A DNA stretch of 64,000 nt from Natronolimnobius baerhuensis (GTDB lineage: Archaea > Halobacteriota > Halobacteria > Halobacteriales > Natrialbaceae): the NCBI RefSeq assembly GCF_002177135.1, contig NZ_MWPH01000003.1:1-64000 (forward strand), written 5' to 3'. This document shows positions 28,289 through 37,158 of the stretch, in pieces. The notes under the pieces are model-generated. The model made no database searches, had not been told where the DNA came from, and was given only the letters and a program-made list of their open reading frames with translations. The position numbers and the translations under genes are program-made. Each line of letters begins with the position of its first letter. Within the stretch, counting starts at the first letter, position 1.

Positions 28289-28882
28289 TCAGGCAAAGAC
28301 CGAACCGCGCCGGTCGTGAGCCATCTCGTCGCTGACTGCATCCGCAATATCTGCGCCGAACTCGCGTTCGACGAGCCACAGTGCCAGATCAATCCCCGAC
28401 GTGACGCCACCCGCAGTCAGGATGTCGCCGTCGTCGACGACGCGCTCGTCGACCACCGTCGCGGTCTCTGCGAGGTCCTCGAGTGCGACATCGTGGGTTG
28501 TGGCAGGCCGGCCCTCGAGCAGGCCAGCCTCGGCGAAGATCATCGCCCCCGTACAGACCGACGCAACGGTCGCGCCCTTGGTATAGGTTTCATCGACTGC
28601 TTCAGGGAGCACGCCGTCGTCGACCGCCGCGCGAACGCCACCATCCGCGGTCGTCCACCCACCACCGGGAACGACGAGGAGGTCAGGCTCGCCCAGTGTC
28701 CCATCCGGTTCGACCCGGAGACCGTGACTCGCCGTCACGAGATCGGTCTCCTCGAGCGTGACCAGATCCGTCTCGAGCGATGCGCCAGCCTGCGCCGCGT
28801 TCTCGAAGACCTCGTAGGGGCCGATTGCATCGAGTTCGTCGAACCCCTCAAAAAGAACGATCTCGGCGGTTGTATCGGTCAT
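28289..28882 (-). CDS. DJ-1/PfpI family protein
   Basis: This 197-residue protein has a class-I glutamine-amidotransferase-like fold. It shows FEGFDELDAIGPYEVFENA near the N-terminus, LLVVPGGGW, and the nucleophile elbow VCTGAMIF with the conserved Cys. A later GGVTSGIDLALWLVE matches isonitrile-hydratase-like and AraC-associated members of the family. The exact reaction is unknown. It precedes the HAD gene by 55 bases on the same strand, so the two may be cotranscribed. Confidence 0.82.
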   Translation of the reverse strand: MTDTTAEIVLFEGFDELDAIGPYEVFENAAQAGASLETDLVTLEETDLVTASHGLRVEPDGTLGEPDLLVVPGGGWTTADGGVRAAVDDGVLPEAVDETYTKGATVASVCTGAMIFAEAGLLEGRPATTHDVALEDLAETATVVDERVVDDGDILTAGGVTSGIDLALWLVEREFGADIADAVSDEMAHDRRGSVFA

Positions 28883-28990
28883 AGACTATGATTTCGGTCG
28901 GCAGTGAAACGTGTTTTGCTGGACGATATCGAGACCAACACTCCGGCGACGCTTTCGTTATTTGTTCGCTGAGGAGGTACCTACGAGAGA

Positions 28991-29221
28991 ATGAGACACA
29001 CATACACACTGGTCAGCACCTCGGCTGGAATGTCCGAAGCTGTGTGTCGAACGCTCCGTGAGACTGACGGGGTTGTCGACGCATTCGTCATCGCGGGCGA
29101 CTTCGATATCATGGTCGAACTCGAGGGAGACGACTCCCACGCTGTCCTTTCGACGGTTACAAAACGCATTCGACCGCTCGAGGGCGTCGGAACAACGCGG
29201 ACATATGTTTGTCTCGAGTGA
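28991..29221 (+). CDS. Stand-alone Lrp/AsnC ligand-binding (RAM) domain protein
   Basis: The protein has only 76 residues and consists of a single alpha-beta ligand-binding domain of Lrp type (AFVIAGDFDIMVELEGDD, then IRPLEGVGTTRTYVCLE). It has no DNA-binding part. Such stand-alone domains bind amino acids and may mix with full Lrp regulators. It starts 108 bases from the divergent DJ-1 gene and 48 bases before the MazG-like gene. Confidence 0.82.
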   Translation: MRHTYTLVSTSAGMSEAVCRTLRETDGVVDAFVIAGDFDIMVELEGDDSHAVLSTVTKRIRPLEGVGTTRTYVCLE

Positions 29222-29269
29222 GTCGATAGAAGCGAATTATATTTCTTCCAAGGGAATCGACCCGAGTAC

Positions 29270-29578
29270 ATGGACGATCACCAACAACGAGTCGCAGACT
29301 TCATCCACACCTACGACCTCGAGACGCCACCCGAATACAGACTGCTCGATCTCGTCTCCGAGATCGGCGAACTCGCCAAGGACGCAAACACCTCGACAGG
29401 GTACGGCTCGAGTCCTGACGCCCTCGCAATCGAATCCGACGAAATCGGTGACGTCCTCTTTGCCCTGCTCGCGCTCGCAGATGACCTCGAGATTGACGCG
29501 GACGCAGCGCTCGAGGAAGCACTCGAGAAGTACGAACAGCGGTTAGACGAACGAGATTCTGCCGGTTCGGGTCAGTAA
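29270..29578 (+). CDS. MazG-like nucleotide pyrophosphohydrolase
   Basis: This 102-residue all-alpha NTP-pyrophosphatase-like protein carries the metal-binding pattern SEIGELAKD followed by SDEIGDVLFALL. It is expected to hydrolyse nucleoside triphosphates to monophosphates and pyrophosphate, so it could clean the nucleotide pool. An AATTATATTT element near 29234-29243 would place the transcript start at or close to the ATG. It ends two bases before a convergent HD-domain gene. Confidence 0.82.
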   Translation: MDDHQQRVADFIHTYDLETPPEYRLLDLVSEIGELAKDANTSTGYGSSPDALAIESDEIGDVLFALLALADDLEIDADAALEEALEKYEQRLDERDSAGSGQ

Positions 29579-29579
29579 C

Positions 29580-30755
29580 TTACGGCGCAATAACCGGGTC
29601 GACCGTCAAGACGTCCGCTGCTGCCTCGCGAACGTCGTCGACGACGGCCGGTGGCGCATAGACACCGAGTCGCCAAATTTCTCGAGCACAGGCGTCGAGA
29701 CCGGCGACGAGCGACGAGCGCTCCTCGAGTCGCTGCAGTTCGCCGTCGACAACGAGTCGGGCGCGAGATTCGGGCGAACTCGGTTCCGAGGGGCTGTCGA
29801 CGATAACTGCCGATGGATCGACACCTGCGAAATCGGCGATTTCACGCTCGAGAGCGCGTGTTCGGTCGTACTCGAGGCCGGCGAATCGGTCGGGAACGTC
29901 CTGTCGGCGCGCCCAGATAGCCCGTTTGTAGAGGTCGCGCTCGCGGATGCGAGTCGCCATATCAGCCGTCGGCTCGTAGTCGGCGAACGTCGCGAGCAGT
30001 TCTGCATCCGTGAGCCGCGCGAATCGGTCAGGATTGACGTGGCCGTCCGCGAGCAGTCGTTCGCTTGCTCTGTCGAGCATCGCGCCGGCGATCCGGGAGA
30101 CGTGGTGGCGATAGACGGTCGCGTTCATCAGCGTCCGGGCGATCAGCGCGCTCTCTGCGGTCGCGACGTTGCCCGCCTCGAGTGCGAGTTCGCCGTCGAC
30201 GATTCGCAGGGCGTAGAGCAAGCGCGCGTGGTCGATTGTCCCGTAGGGAACGCCGGTGTGGTGGGCGTCACGGACGAGGTAGTCCATTCGGTCGACATCG
30301 AGCGAGCCGGAGACGAGTTCGCCGAGCGGGCCGCGGCCGTCGACCGTGGCTGCGACGGCCTCAGGCTCGAGGCCGTGGTTCTCGAGGACGGCACCGATTT
30401 CGCTGTCGGCGAGCAGCCACTCGATTTCGTCGTGATGGCGACCGATGTGGCGCTCGATGGCGGCTTCGGTCTGGTGGCCGAAGGGGCCGTGACCGACGTC
30501 GTGGACGAGTGCTGCTGCCCGCAGTCGCTCGGCTAACGGCTCGTCGACCTCGAGTCGGTCGACAGCTCTCGAGGCGAGGTGATAGACGCCGAGGCTGTGC
30601 TCGAAGCGGGTGTGGTTCGCCGAGGGATAGACGAGTTGGACGGTGCTCAGTTGTCGAATGGTTCGCAGTCGCTGCATTGCAGCGGTATCGAGCAGCGCCT
30701 CAGCGGTCGGGTCGAGTTCGATATAGTCGTGAACGCTGTCTTTGATCGTAGTCAT
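29580..30755 (-). CDS. HD-domain phosphohydrolase
   Basis: This 391-residue protein has the HD motif in ALVHDVGHGPFGHQTE, preceded by NHTRFEHSLGVYHLASR. These are hallmarks of the dGTPase/SAMHD1-like HD superfamily. A second conserved His-Asp stretch appears near SLDVDRMDYLVRDAHHTGV. The likely function is hydrolysis of (deoxy)nucleoside triphosphates, not verified. It neighbours a MazG-like gene convergently, so both may maintain nucleotide pools. Confidence 0.85.
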   Translation of the reverse strand: MTTIKDSVHDYIELDPTAEALLDTAAMQRLRTIRQLSTVQLVYPSANHTRFEHSLGVYHLASRAVDRLEVDEPLAERLRAAALVHDVGHGPFGHQTEAAIERHIGRHHDEIEWLLADSEIGAVLENHGLEPEAVAATVDGRGPLGELVSGSLDVDRMDYLVRDAHHTGVPYGTIDHARLLYALRIVDGELALEAGNVATAESALIARTLMNATVYRHHVSRIAGAMLDRASERLLADGHVNPDRFARLTDAELLATFADYEPTADMATRIRERDLYKRAIWARRQDVPDRFAGLEYDRTRALEREIADFAGVDPSAVIVDSPSEPSSPESRARLVVDGELQRLEERSSLVAGLDACAREIWRLGVYAPPAVVDDVREAAADVLTVDPVIAP

Positions 30756-30784
30756 GGCATAGTCAGAGCGTCGTCAGAGGCGAG

Positions 30785-31300
30785 TTACGCGTTACTCACT
30801 GCCAGAATCGAGTGGTCGATCTGTCGATAGGTCTCCTCGAGCGTGCCGGAGTTGTCGATGACGACGTGGTCGCGTTCGATTGGTTCGAACGAATCGCGAA
30901 CGAGGTTGTGGACGCGGACGTCGGCATCGCTGACGGAGTCCGTGCGACTCTCGATGCGGTCGATGACGATATCAGAATCGCAGGTGACATGGACGATGTC
31001 GAAGCCGACGCCGACAGCATCGGCGAGGTCGGCTGCTCGCGCTCGTAACTGCTGTGAACGGAAGGTCGCATCACAGACGACGGTCTCGCCGGCCTCGAGG
31101 TCGCGACGGGCGCGGTCGAACAGTTCGTCGTAGGTTGTGGCGGTTTCTTCGGCGGTATACTCCGGATCGTCGAACAGTTGCTTGCGGATTTCGTCAGTCC
31201 GGTAGCGAGTTGCTGAACACTGGTCTGCGGTGTAGGCGGAGGCTGCCGACTTTCCAACCCCAGGCAGGCCACAGTAGACGAGGAGTCGTTGACGGGGCAC
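30785..31300 (-). CDS. P-loop kinase (AAA family)
   Basis: This 171-residue protein has Walker A GLPGVGKSA near the N-terminus, a TDEIRK segment and DATFRSQQLR, typical of small ATP-dependent kinases of the zeta-toxin/polynucleotide-kinase-like superfamily. A GTG start at 31300 is preferred because it precedes the beta-strand before the P-loop. An ATTTAGTA element near 31325 would give a leaderless transcript. The substrate is unknown. It is upstream of the HD-domain gene on the same strand with a 29-base gap. Confidence 0.78.
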   Translation of the reverse strand: MPRQRLLVYCGLPGVGKSAASAYTADQCSATRYRTDEIRKQLFDDPEYTAEETATTYDELFDRARRDLEAGETVVCDATFRSQQLRARAADLADAVGVGFDIVHVTCDSDIVIDRIESRTDSVSDADVRVHNLVRDSFEPIERDHVVIDNSGTLEETYRQIDHSILAVSNA

Positions 31301-31432
31301 GAGTACAGTCTGGGAGCGGACGGTACTAAATGAAACCGATTCGTCGAAACGAGGACTCGCGGTGGCAGATGCCACGCGATTCGCAGAAGAGAAACACAAC
31401 GGAGAGTCGAAAAAACGAGCGACAGCAACGCG

Positions 31433-32533
31433 TTACTTCATCAGCGAGTCGGCAAAGCGATTCGGCATGCCGACGATGAGTTCGCGCCACCCCATCTTCT
31501 CTTCGTCAGACCGCAGTCGGGCGCGAAGGCGCTGACTGAACAGTTCGACGAGAAAGATGAGGACGAAGATGACGAGCAGCGTCGCCATCATATTCGCGAA
31601 GTTGAAGAAGTTCTCCTGTGCGGCGACGACCGCACCGAGTCCGCCGGCACCGATAACACCGACGGTCACGGCGGCCCGAACGTTGATCTCGAAGATGTAC
31701 AGCGTCCAGGCGATGAACGAGGTCTTGACCTGGCTCAACATCCCGAAGAAGACAATCTGGGACTTGTTCGCACCGGTCATCTGCATCGCCTCGATAGGAC
31801 CTTCCTCGAGTTCCTCGAGTTCTTCGACGAAGAGGCGGCCGAGGTTCCCGATGGTGTTCAACGCAATCGCGAGCGTCGCAGCTGCGGCACCGAGTCCGAC
31901 GAGGGCGATGAAGATCAGCGCCCAGATGATCGCCGGAATCGCACGGATAAAGGACATGATTCCGCGGAAGATGAAGTTGATCGGGAACGGTGTGACCCGC
32001 TCGGAGCCGAGGATACTGAACAGTAACGCAAGCGGGAAGCCGAGAATCGTCCCGACTAACCCCATTGCGAGCGTGATCCCGGCCTCACCGAAGATCGCGA
32101 ACATGCCGAGTTCCTGGAAGAAGAACGCATAGAGATCCGCGCCGCTGGGTGGGAACTGAAAGAGCAAGCCACCGATATCGGAATCGTAGATCAGGTCGTT
32201 AACCCAGATGAACTCCCAGTACCGACCAACATCGAGGAACGGAATCCCGCCGTAGTCTGTAACAGGGAAGTAATCGCCCATCCGACCCGAGAAGTGACTC
32301 CAAGTGAACTCCGTGCCGTCGTCGAAGAACTCCGTTGCCGCAAGCCCCTGCAACAAGATGAACACGAGCGCAGCCACGCCAGCAAGCCAGCCAAGTGCTC
32401 GTTGACGGCGCGTTTGCCGAATGTTCTCGAGTTGTTCGTTGACACCGTCACTTGCGGACTCGAGCCGTTGAGAGTGGTCAGTACCGCCGTCGGTTGCGGG
32501 GTCCGGACGGTCGTTGTCAGTCGAGTCAGTCAC
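31433..32533 (-). CDS. phnE: Phosphonate-type ABC transporter permease PhnE
   Basis: This 366-residue permease has an N-terminal acidic head, a first membrane helix near residue 50 and a channel domain with about five further helices. The coupling loop includes EALQMTG-like GPIEAMQMTGANK. A GTG start at 32533 overlaps the ATPase stop in a GTGA. The head of about 40 residues rich in Asp, Thr and Ser is longer than in bacterial members. It works with PhnC and PhnD. Confidence 0.88.
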   Translation of the reverse strand: MTDSTDNDRPDPATDGGTDHSQRLESASDGVNEQLENIRQTRRQRALGWLAGVAALVFILLQGLAATEFFDDGTEFTWSHFSGRMGDYFPVTDYGGIPFLDVGRYWEFIWVNDLIYDSDIGGLLFQFPPSGADLYAFFFQELGMFAIFGEAGITLAMGLVGTILGFPLALLFSILGSERVTPFPINFIFRGIMSFIRAIPAIIWALIFIALVGLGAAAATLAIALNTIGNLGRLFVEELEELEEGPIEAMQMTGANKSQIVFFGMLSQVKTSFIAWTLYIFEINVRAAVTVGVIGAGGLGAVVAAQENFFNFANMMATLLVIFVLIFLVELFSQRLRARLRSDEEKMGWRELIVGMPNRFADSLMK

Positions 32534-33324
32534 AGTGTCGCCCCCGTTTCGTTGTTCTCATCGGTTGGGTCAGTCTGGTCGTCGGTTTGGACGAACATGC
32601 CGTCCGTGTCGATATCGCCATAGATTCTGTCGATAACGTCGAGTGTCAACTCGTCTCGATAGCCGTCGAAGACCTTCTGGCCGTTGTGAAGACCGATAAA
32701 TCGCTGGCCGTACTTTCGAGCGATGTTGACCTGATGGAGACTGATAAACGTCGTCAGTTCCCGTTCGTTTGCTGCATGGTGGAGATACTGCATCACGTCC
32801 TGTGCGCTCCCGGGATCGAGACTCGCGACCGGTTCGTCGGCGAGCAACACCTCCGGTTGCTGCGTTAGCGCGCGGGCGATGCCAACACGCTGTTGTTGCC
32901 CCCCACTCATTCGGCGTGCTTTCTGTTCGGCTTCCTCCAGAAGCCCGACGGTATCGAGTGCCTCGAGTGCGCGCTGTTTTTCCTCGAGGTCCTGTAACTG
33001 CAGGACGCTCTCGGTGAACGAGCAGCGATTGATTCCACCCGAGAGCGCGTTCGAGTAGGCGCTCATATCGCCAACGATGTTGTGTTGCTGGAAAATCATT
33101 GCCAGTTCCGGCCGTGGCTGGACCATCGGCTCACCATCGACAATGACCTCCCCAGCAGTTGGCGTCGTAAGCGAAGAGAGACAGCGCAATAGTGTCGATT
33201 TCCCCGACCCGGAGACACCGAGGATAATAACGAACTCACCCGCAGGCACCTCGAATGAAACATCATCGAGTGCAACGGTATCCCCGTACGTTTTTCGTAG
33301 ATTATCAACGACAATTTTGCTCAT
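32530..33324 (-). CDS. phnC: Phosphonate-type ABC transporter ATP-binding protein PhnC
   Basis: This 264-residue ATPase has Walker A GVSGSGKST, a Q-loop FQQHNIVGDMSAYSNAL, signature MSGGQQQRVGIARAL, Walker B VLLADEPVASLD and switch SLHQVNIA. The QHNIV and SLHQV segments are characteristic of PhnC. It overlaps phnE by four bases and follows phnD by 61 bases. It energises import of phosphonates or related oxyanions. Confidence 0.92.
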   Translation of the reverse strand: MSKIVVDNLRKTYGDTVALDDVSFEVPAGEFVIILGVSGSGKSTLLRCLSSLTTPTAGEVIVDGEPMVQPRPELAMIFQQHNIVGDMSAYSNALSGGINRCSFTESVLQLQDLEEKQRALEALDTVGLLEEAEQKARRMSGGQQQRVGIARALTQQPEVLLADEPVASLDPGSAQDVMQYLHHAANERELTTFISLHQVNIARKYGQRFIGLHNGQKVFDGYRDELTLDVIDRIYGDIDTDGMFVQTDDQTDPTDENNETGATL

Positions 33325-33385
33325 TAGTTAGCCTGGGTTCGAATTCAGATTAGTTGTGGCCTATCCAATCCCCTGATCGACCGTG

Positions 33386-34561
33386 TTACAAGTCCCCGAG
33401 ATCGATACCGAGTTCGTCCGCAAAGTCACCAATCGGCTCGTAGTCGTCGTGATCGGCCTCAATGATGTCGGTGAACCAGAGCGTGTGGTCGTCGAAGTCG
33501 TCCCAGTCGTCCTGTTGGTCTTCACTCAGGTCGTACTCGTCAGGGTCAGCACTCGCATCCGGATCGTTGTAATCCTCGAGCAGGCCCTCAGGTAGGTCGA
33601 GGTTGAGGTCATCGGCGAGATCGAACGCATCGTGATCGAGGTCTTCGGTCTCGAGACCGATCATGAACTCCTCGATATCGTAGCGGATGTCGTCTTCCCA
33701 CTGGGCGTTGACGAGAATCGGTGCGCGTGGGATCGGTGGCGAGGCACCGAGCAGGCGAAGTTCTGGATCACGGGATCCAGCGCCGTCCATCTCCGCAGAG
33801 ATGTCGGCGACTTCTGGGAAGCCGTCTTCAATCTGGTCGGCTGGAACGTGTGGAAGCGTCGCGAATCCACCTGCGCCCGCCGCTGCAATCGTGTCGTCCT
33901 GAATCAGTTCCTCGACAGCGAGGTCGTGTGCAACGCCGCCACGCCACTCGAAGTCATTGGCACTGCCACCCTGTGCGGCGTTACCAATGTCAAGTCCGGC
34001 ATCCTGGAGAATCCACAGCGGCGCAATACCGCCCGAAACCGAGCCGGTATCGCCTGTTGCAATCGCTTCACCCTCGAGGTCCGAGATATCCGTAATACCG
34101 CTGTCAGCGGTCGTCACGAGGGTTCCGAAGTACTGCTCTGCGCCGTGTTGTTCGCGCATGCCGACTACATCGACAACATCGGGACCAAGCAGCGGAACGG
34201 CGTTTGGCGACGTATCAGCCAGAATCGCATCACCTTCACTGGCACGATCCAGTTCCTCAAGCGTTCCTGAGTAACTCGATGTCGGCTCGCCATCGATTTC
34301 GACATCGAACTCCTCTTCGATGCGGTCGAACAGCGGCTGGTACTGGATTTCGATGTCAATCGTTTCTTCGGCAGGGTTCATCACCCACGTAATGGTCTCA
34401 ACGTCGTCGCTGCCACCGTTTCCACCGTTTCCACCATTACCGTCATCATCATCAGAATCGCCCATACAGCCAGCCAGTGCAACCGATCCGATACCAACAG
34501 CACCGGTTTTTGTCAAAAAGCTACGCCGAGTGTTATTCGAACCACCACGTTCTCGAGACAT
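33386..34561 (-). CDS. phnD: Phosphonate-type substrate-binding lipoprotein PhnD
   Basis: This 391-residue extracellular receptor has a Tat signal (NNTRRSFLTKTGAVGIG) and a lipobox ending LAGC. A Gly/Asn/Asp-rich linker (GNGGNGGNGG) leads into the PhnD fold. Family segments include QYQPLFDRIEEEF and LVTTADSGITDISDLEGEAIA. It is the first gene of phnD-phnC-phnE. No carbon-phosphorus lyase or phosphonatase is in the window, so the ligand could be phosphonate, phosphite or phosphate esters. Confidence 0.88.
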   Translation of the reverse strand: MSRERGGSNNTRRSFLTKTGAVGIGSVALAGCMGDSDDDDGNGGNGGNGGSDDVETITWVMNPAEETIDIEIQYQPLFDRIEEEFDVEIDGEPTSSYSGTLEELDRASEGDAILADTSPNAVPLLGPDVVDVVGMREQHGAEQYFGTLVTTADSGITDISDLEGEAIATGDTGSVSGGIAPLWILQDAGLDIGNAAQGGSANDFEWRGGVAHDLAVEELIQDDTIAAAGAGGFATLPHVPADQIEDGFPEVADISAEMDGAGSRDPELRLLGASPPIPRAPILVNAQWEDDIRYDIEEFMIGLETEDLDHDAFDLADDLNLDLPEGLLEDYNDPDASADPDEYDLSEDQQDDWDDFDDHTLWFTDIIEADHDDYEPIGDFADELGIDLGDL

Positions 34562-34779
34562 TCGTATAGTGGATACGACAACACCAACAAGTATTTTTCT
34601 AATTGAGGTACTGAGTGATACATTGTCTAGGTGTGAGACGCTTCATGTTACCAGACCACTGAATCCGTTTCACTGCTGGCGATTGTCACAGCAGAACGAC
34701 TCTCCAGCGCAGTCAAACGGTGCTCACGGTCGGGCCCAACTCTGCACTGAGTGAACCAGTCAACTGTCTATGCGACGAA

Positions 34780-35733
34780 CTACGCTTCTGGCAACTTGAG
34801 TACCTCACCATCCACGTAGACCCTTGGCTCGCGAACAATGCCGTCCAGGTGGAGGGGTGCTTCCGTCTCGCCGCCGATCCCGGCGTTGTCGCCGATGGCA
34901 ATATGAACGGTTCCCGCGGCCTTTTCATCCAGCAAGACAGACCCCACGAGTTCCGTCACGCCAACGTTCGTTCCGATGCCGAGTTCAGCAAGGTTGTACG
35001 CCGCGTCACCGGCTTCCGCAGCGCCTTCTTCAACCTGTTGGCGAATCGCATCGTCCGATATTTCGGTGACGTAGCCGTCTTCGACGACGAACTCGAGGTC
35101 CTGGCCCTCCTCGAGTAAGCCGTGGGGACGCATCGTCCCGTCGACGACATAGGTCCCGTTTGCGGATTCAGGGCTGATGAATACCTCGCCAGCGGGCAGG
35201 TTCGAAAACGAACTGGGCTCGCTCACGTCGCCGGTGTCGTCGAACCACTCGCGGTCGCCCAATTTGAACGTGATGTCGGTGCCCCGGTCGGTCGTAACAC
35301 GGATTTCGTCGGCTCCCGAAACGCGCTCGATGGTGCGTTCGCACTCTGTCCGAATGCGGTCGTAGTCGGCGTCAAGGCCGGTAATAAAGACTTCTTCAGT
35401 GATTCCCGGTAAGGTTGCTCCGCGTGCGCCTGCGTCAGTCGCCTCGGACCGAGCGCGGGTGTGGCTCAGACTCTTTGTTGTCGGCGCGAGGAAGGTATCG
35501 GCTCCCTGTAGCGCCGCAGCGACGGGCGCGGGTGGCTCGGCACCGTGTTGGTCGCCCGGCGGATAGCGAAGCAACGCTACGTCGTCACTGATCTCGCTTG
35601 CAACCTCGTACAGCGCGTTCCCAATCGGTTCACGCTTGTCGTCAGTAACGATCACACACGACTCATCAGCACCAAGCTCGAGACACTGTCGCACGGCAGT
35701 TTCAGCACCAGCACGAAGTTCGGACATATCCAT
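34780..35733 (-). CDS. M29-like aminopeptidase family protein
   Basis: This 317-residue protein resembles the thermophilic aminopeptidase (M29) fold, which also includes dihydroxypyridine dioxygenase-like proteins. The C-terminal half has NLPAGEVFISPESANGTYV and later AELGIGTN, with conserved Glu, His and Asp residues in AIGDNAGIGG and LHLDGI. Starts at 35733 (MDMSEL) or 35727 are both possible; the longer open frame upstream (to 35919) overlaps pgk and lacks sense. The gene stands between phnD and pgk. Substrate unknown. Confidence 0.7.
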   Translation of the reverse strand: MDMSELRAGAETAVRQCLELGADESCVIVTDDKREPIGNALYEVASEISDDVALLRYPPGDQHGAEPPAPVAAALQGADTFLAPTTKSLSHTRARSEATDAGARGATLPGITEEVFITGLDADYDRIRTECERTIERVSGADEIRVTTDRGTDITFKLGDREWFDDTGDVSEPSSFSNLPAGEVFISPESANGTYVVDGTMRPHGLLEEGQDLEFVVEDGYVTEISDDAIRQQVEEGAAEAGDAAYNLAELGIGTNVGVTELVGSVLLDEKAAGTVHIAIGDNAGIGGETEAPLHLDGIVREPRVYVDGEVLKLPEA

Positions 35734-35896
35734 ATCTCTGTCGAACGCCCCGATAGAAGTTACCCCCGATTCGGTTCCCTCGGCCGATTTCAGTGGACAG
35801 TTTCCATCGTTGATACGTCCCGCACTCGAGAGCGGCGGGACACAGTGACAGCAGTCCGTCTCACCCAGGAAAACCGACTCGCAAAACAACCCGGCG

Positions 35897-37108
35897 CTAT
35901 GGATCCTGCTCGAGGACATCGACGCCGACCAGTCCCTCGCCGGTCAGCGCGCGGACGTAGGCCCCGCCAGCGACGGAGACGTGGCCAAAGTCCGCTTCCT
36001 CGAGTCCGTACATCGAAATCGAGCGGGAGGTGTCGCCGCCGCCGATGACCGAGAAGCAGTCAGTGTCGGCGATAGCTGAGAGGACGGTGACGGTGCCATC
36101 AGCGAAGCGGTCGTCCTCGAAGACGCCGAGTGCGCCCTTGACGAAGACGGCGTCGGAGTCGGCGACGAGGTCGGCGTACTCCTCGGCGGTGTCGGAACCG
36201 ATGTCGAGATAGGAGGTCTCCTTCTCGATTGCCACAACAGGTTCCTCGGCCCGCTCGCCCTCGGTACCCTCGTAGGCGAGGTCGCTGGCCAGGTGGAGTC
36301 GGTCGCCATACTCGGAGAGCACGCGCTCGAGGGTCTCCTGGTGATCCTCCCACTGCTGGTCGAAGAAGTCGGTGCCGTCGACGTCATAGCCGACGTCGTG
36401 GCCATCAGCCCGGAGGAAGAGTTCGCCGACGATACCGCCGAGACAGAACCGGTCGACGGTGTCATCGACCTGCTCGATGACGGGGATGAGGTCCTCGGCT
36501 TTCGTCCCGCCAAGTACCATCGTCACGGGGCCGTCGAACTCGCGCTCTTGGATCGCCGAGTTCGCGGTGTACTCGGCTTCCATCACGCGACCCGCGTAGG
36601 CGTTCATTACCTGCGGGAAGCCCACGAGCGAGGCGTGCGAGCGATGTGCCGCCGAGTAGGCGTCATTAATGTAGGCGTCGAACTCGGGGGCGAGCGTTTG
36701 GACGAACGCCGTCTTGGCTTTCACGTCTGGGTCTTCTTCGGGTAACTCCTCGTCGCACATGCGCGCGTTCTCGAGGACGAGCGCCTCGCCGCCCTCGAGA
36801 GCCGACACTGCAGCGAGGGCGTCCTCACCAAACGTGTCGGCGACGAATCCAACATCCTGCTCGAGGTGGTCGCCAAGAATGTCGGCGTGTTGCTCGAGCG
36901 AGACGAAGGTGTCTCGGCCCGGCCGGCCCTGATGGGCGAGGATGGCGACCGCGTGGTCTGCCTCGAGCAGTTCGGCAATGGTGTCGGCGTGGCGCTCGAA
37001 TCGGCGGTTGTCCTGAACGACCCCGTCCTCGACGGGGGCGTTGATGTCGATGCGTACCAGCACGCGCTGGCCTGACTCGAGGTCGTCGATGGTCTGAAAT
37101 GTCGTCAT
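35897..37108 (-). CDS. pgk: Phosphoglycerate kinase
   Basis: This 403-residue enzyme interconverts 1,3-bisphosphoglycerate and 3-phosphoglycerate with ADP/ATP. Family segments are visible: RVLVRIDINAPVEDG, ILAHQGRPGR, DAYSAAHRSHASLVGFP, VTMVLGGTKAEDLI and, near the end, FSVIGGGDTSRSISMYGL. It follows the type I GAPDH gene by 50 bases, so the pair forms a glycolytic operon. Length is normal. Confidence 0.95.
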   Translation of the reverse strand: MTTFQTIDDLESGQRVLVRIDINAPVEDGVVQDNRRFERHADTIAELLEADHAVAILAHQGRPGRDTFVSLEQHADILGDHLEQDVGFVADTFGEDALAAVSALEGGEALVLENARMCDEELPEEDPDVKAKTAFVQTLAPEFDAYINDAYSAAHRSHASLVGFPQVMNAYAGRVMEAEYTANSAIQEREFDGPVTMVLGGTKAEDLIPVIEQVDDTVDRFCLGGIVGELFLRADGHDVGYDVDGTDFFDQQWEDHQETLERVLSEYGDRLHLASDLAYEGTEGERAEEPVVAIEKETSYLDIGSDTAEEYADLVADSDAVFVKGALGVFEDDRFADGTVTVLSAIADTDCFSVIGGGDTSRSISMYGLEEADFGHVSVAGGAYVRALTGEGLVGVDVLEQDP

Positions 37109-37158
37109 AGGTACTGTCAGTTGGCGACGTTGCTTAAACGTTCAAAGAGCAGCGGCGA

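Noticed and set aside
34780-35919. Long version of the aminopeptidase-like protein overlapping pgk
   Set aside because: The first 62 residues have Cys/Ser-rich non-haloarchaeal composition and would overlap pgk; the start at 35733 is better.
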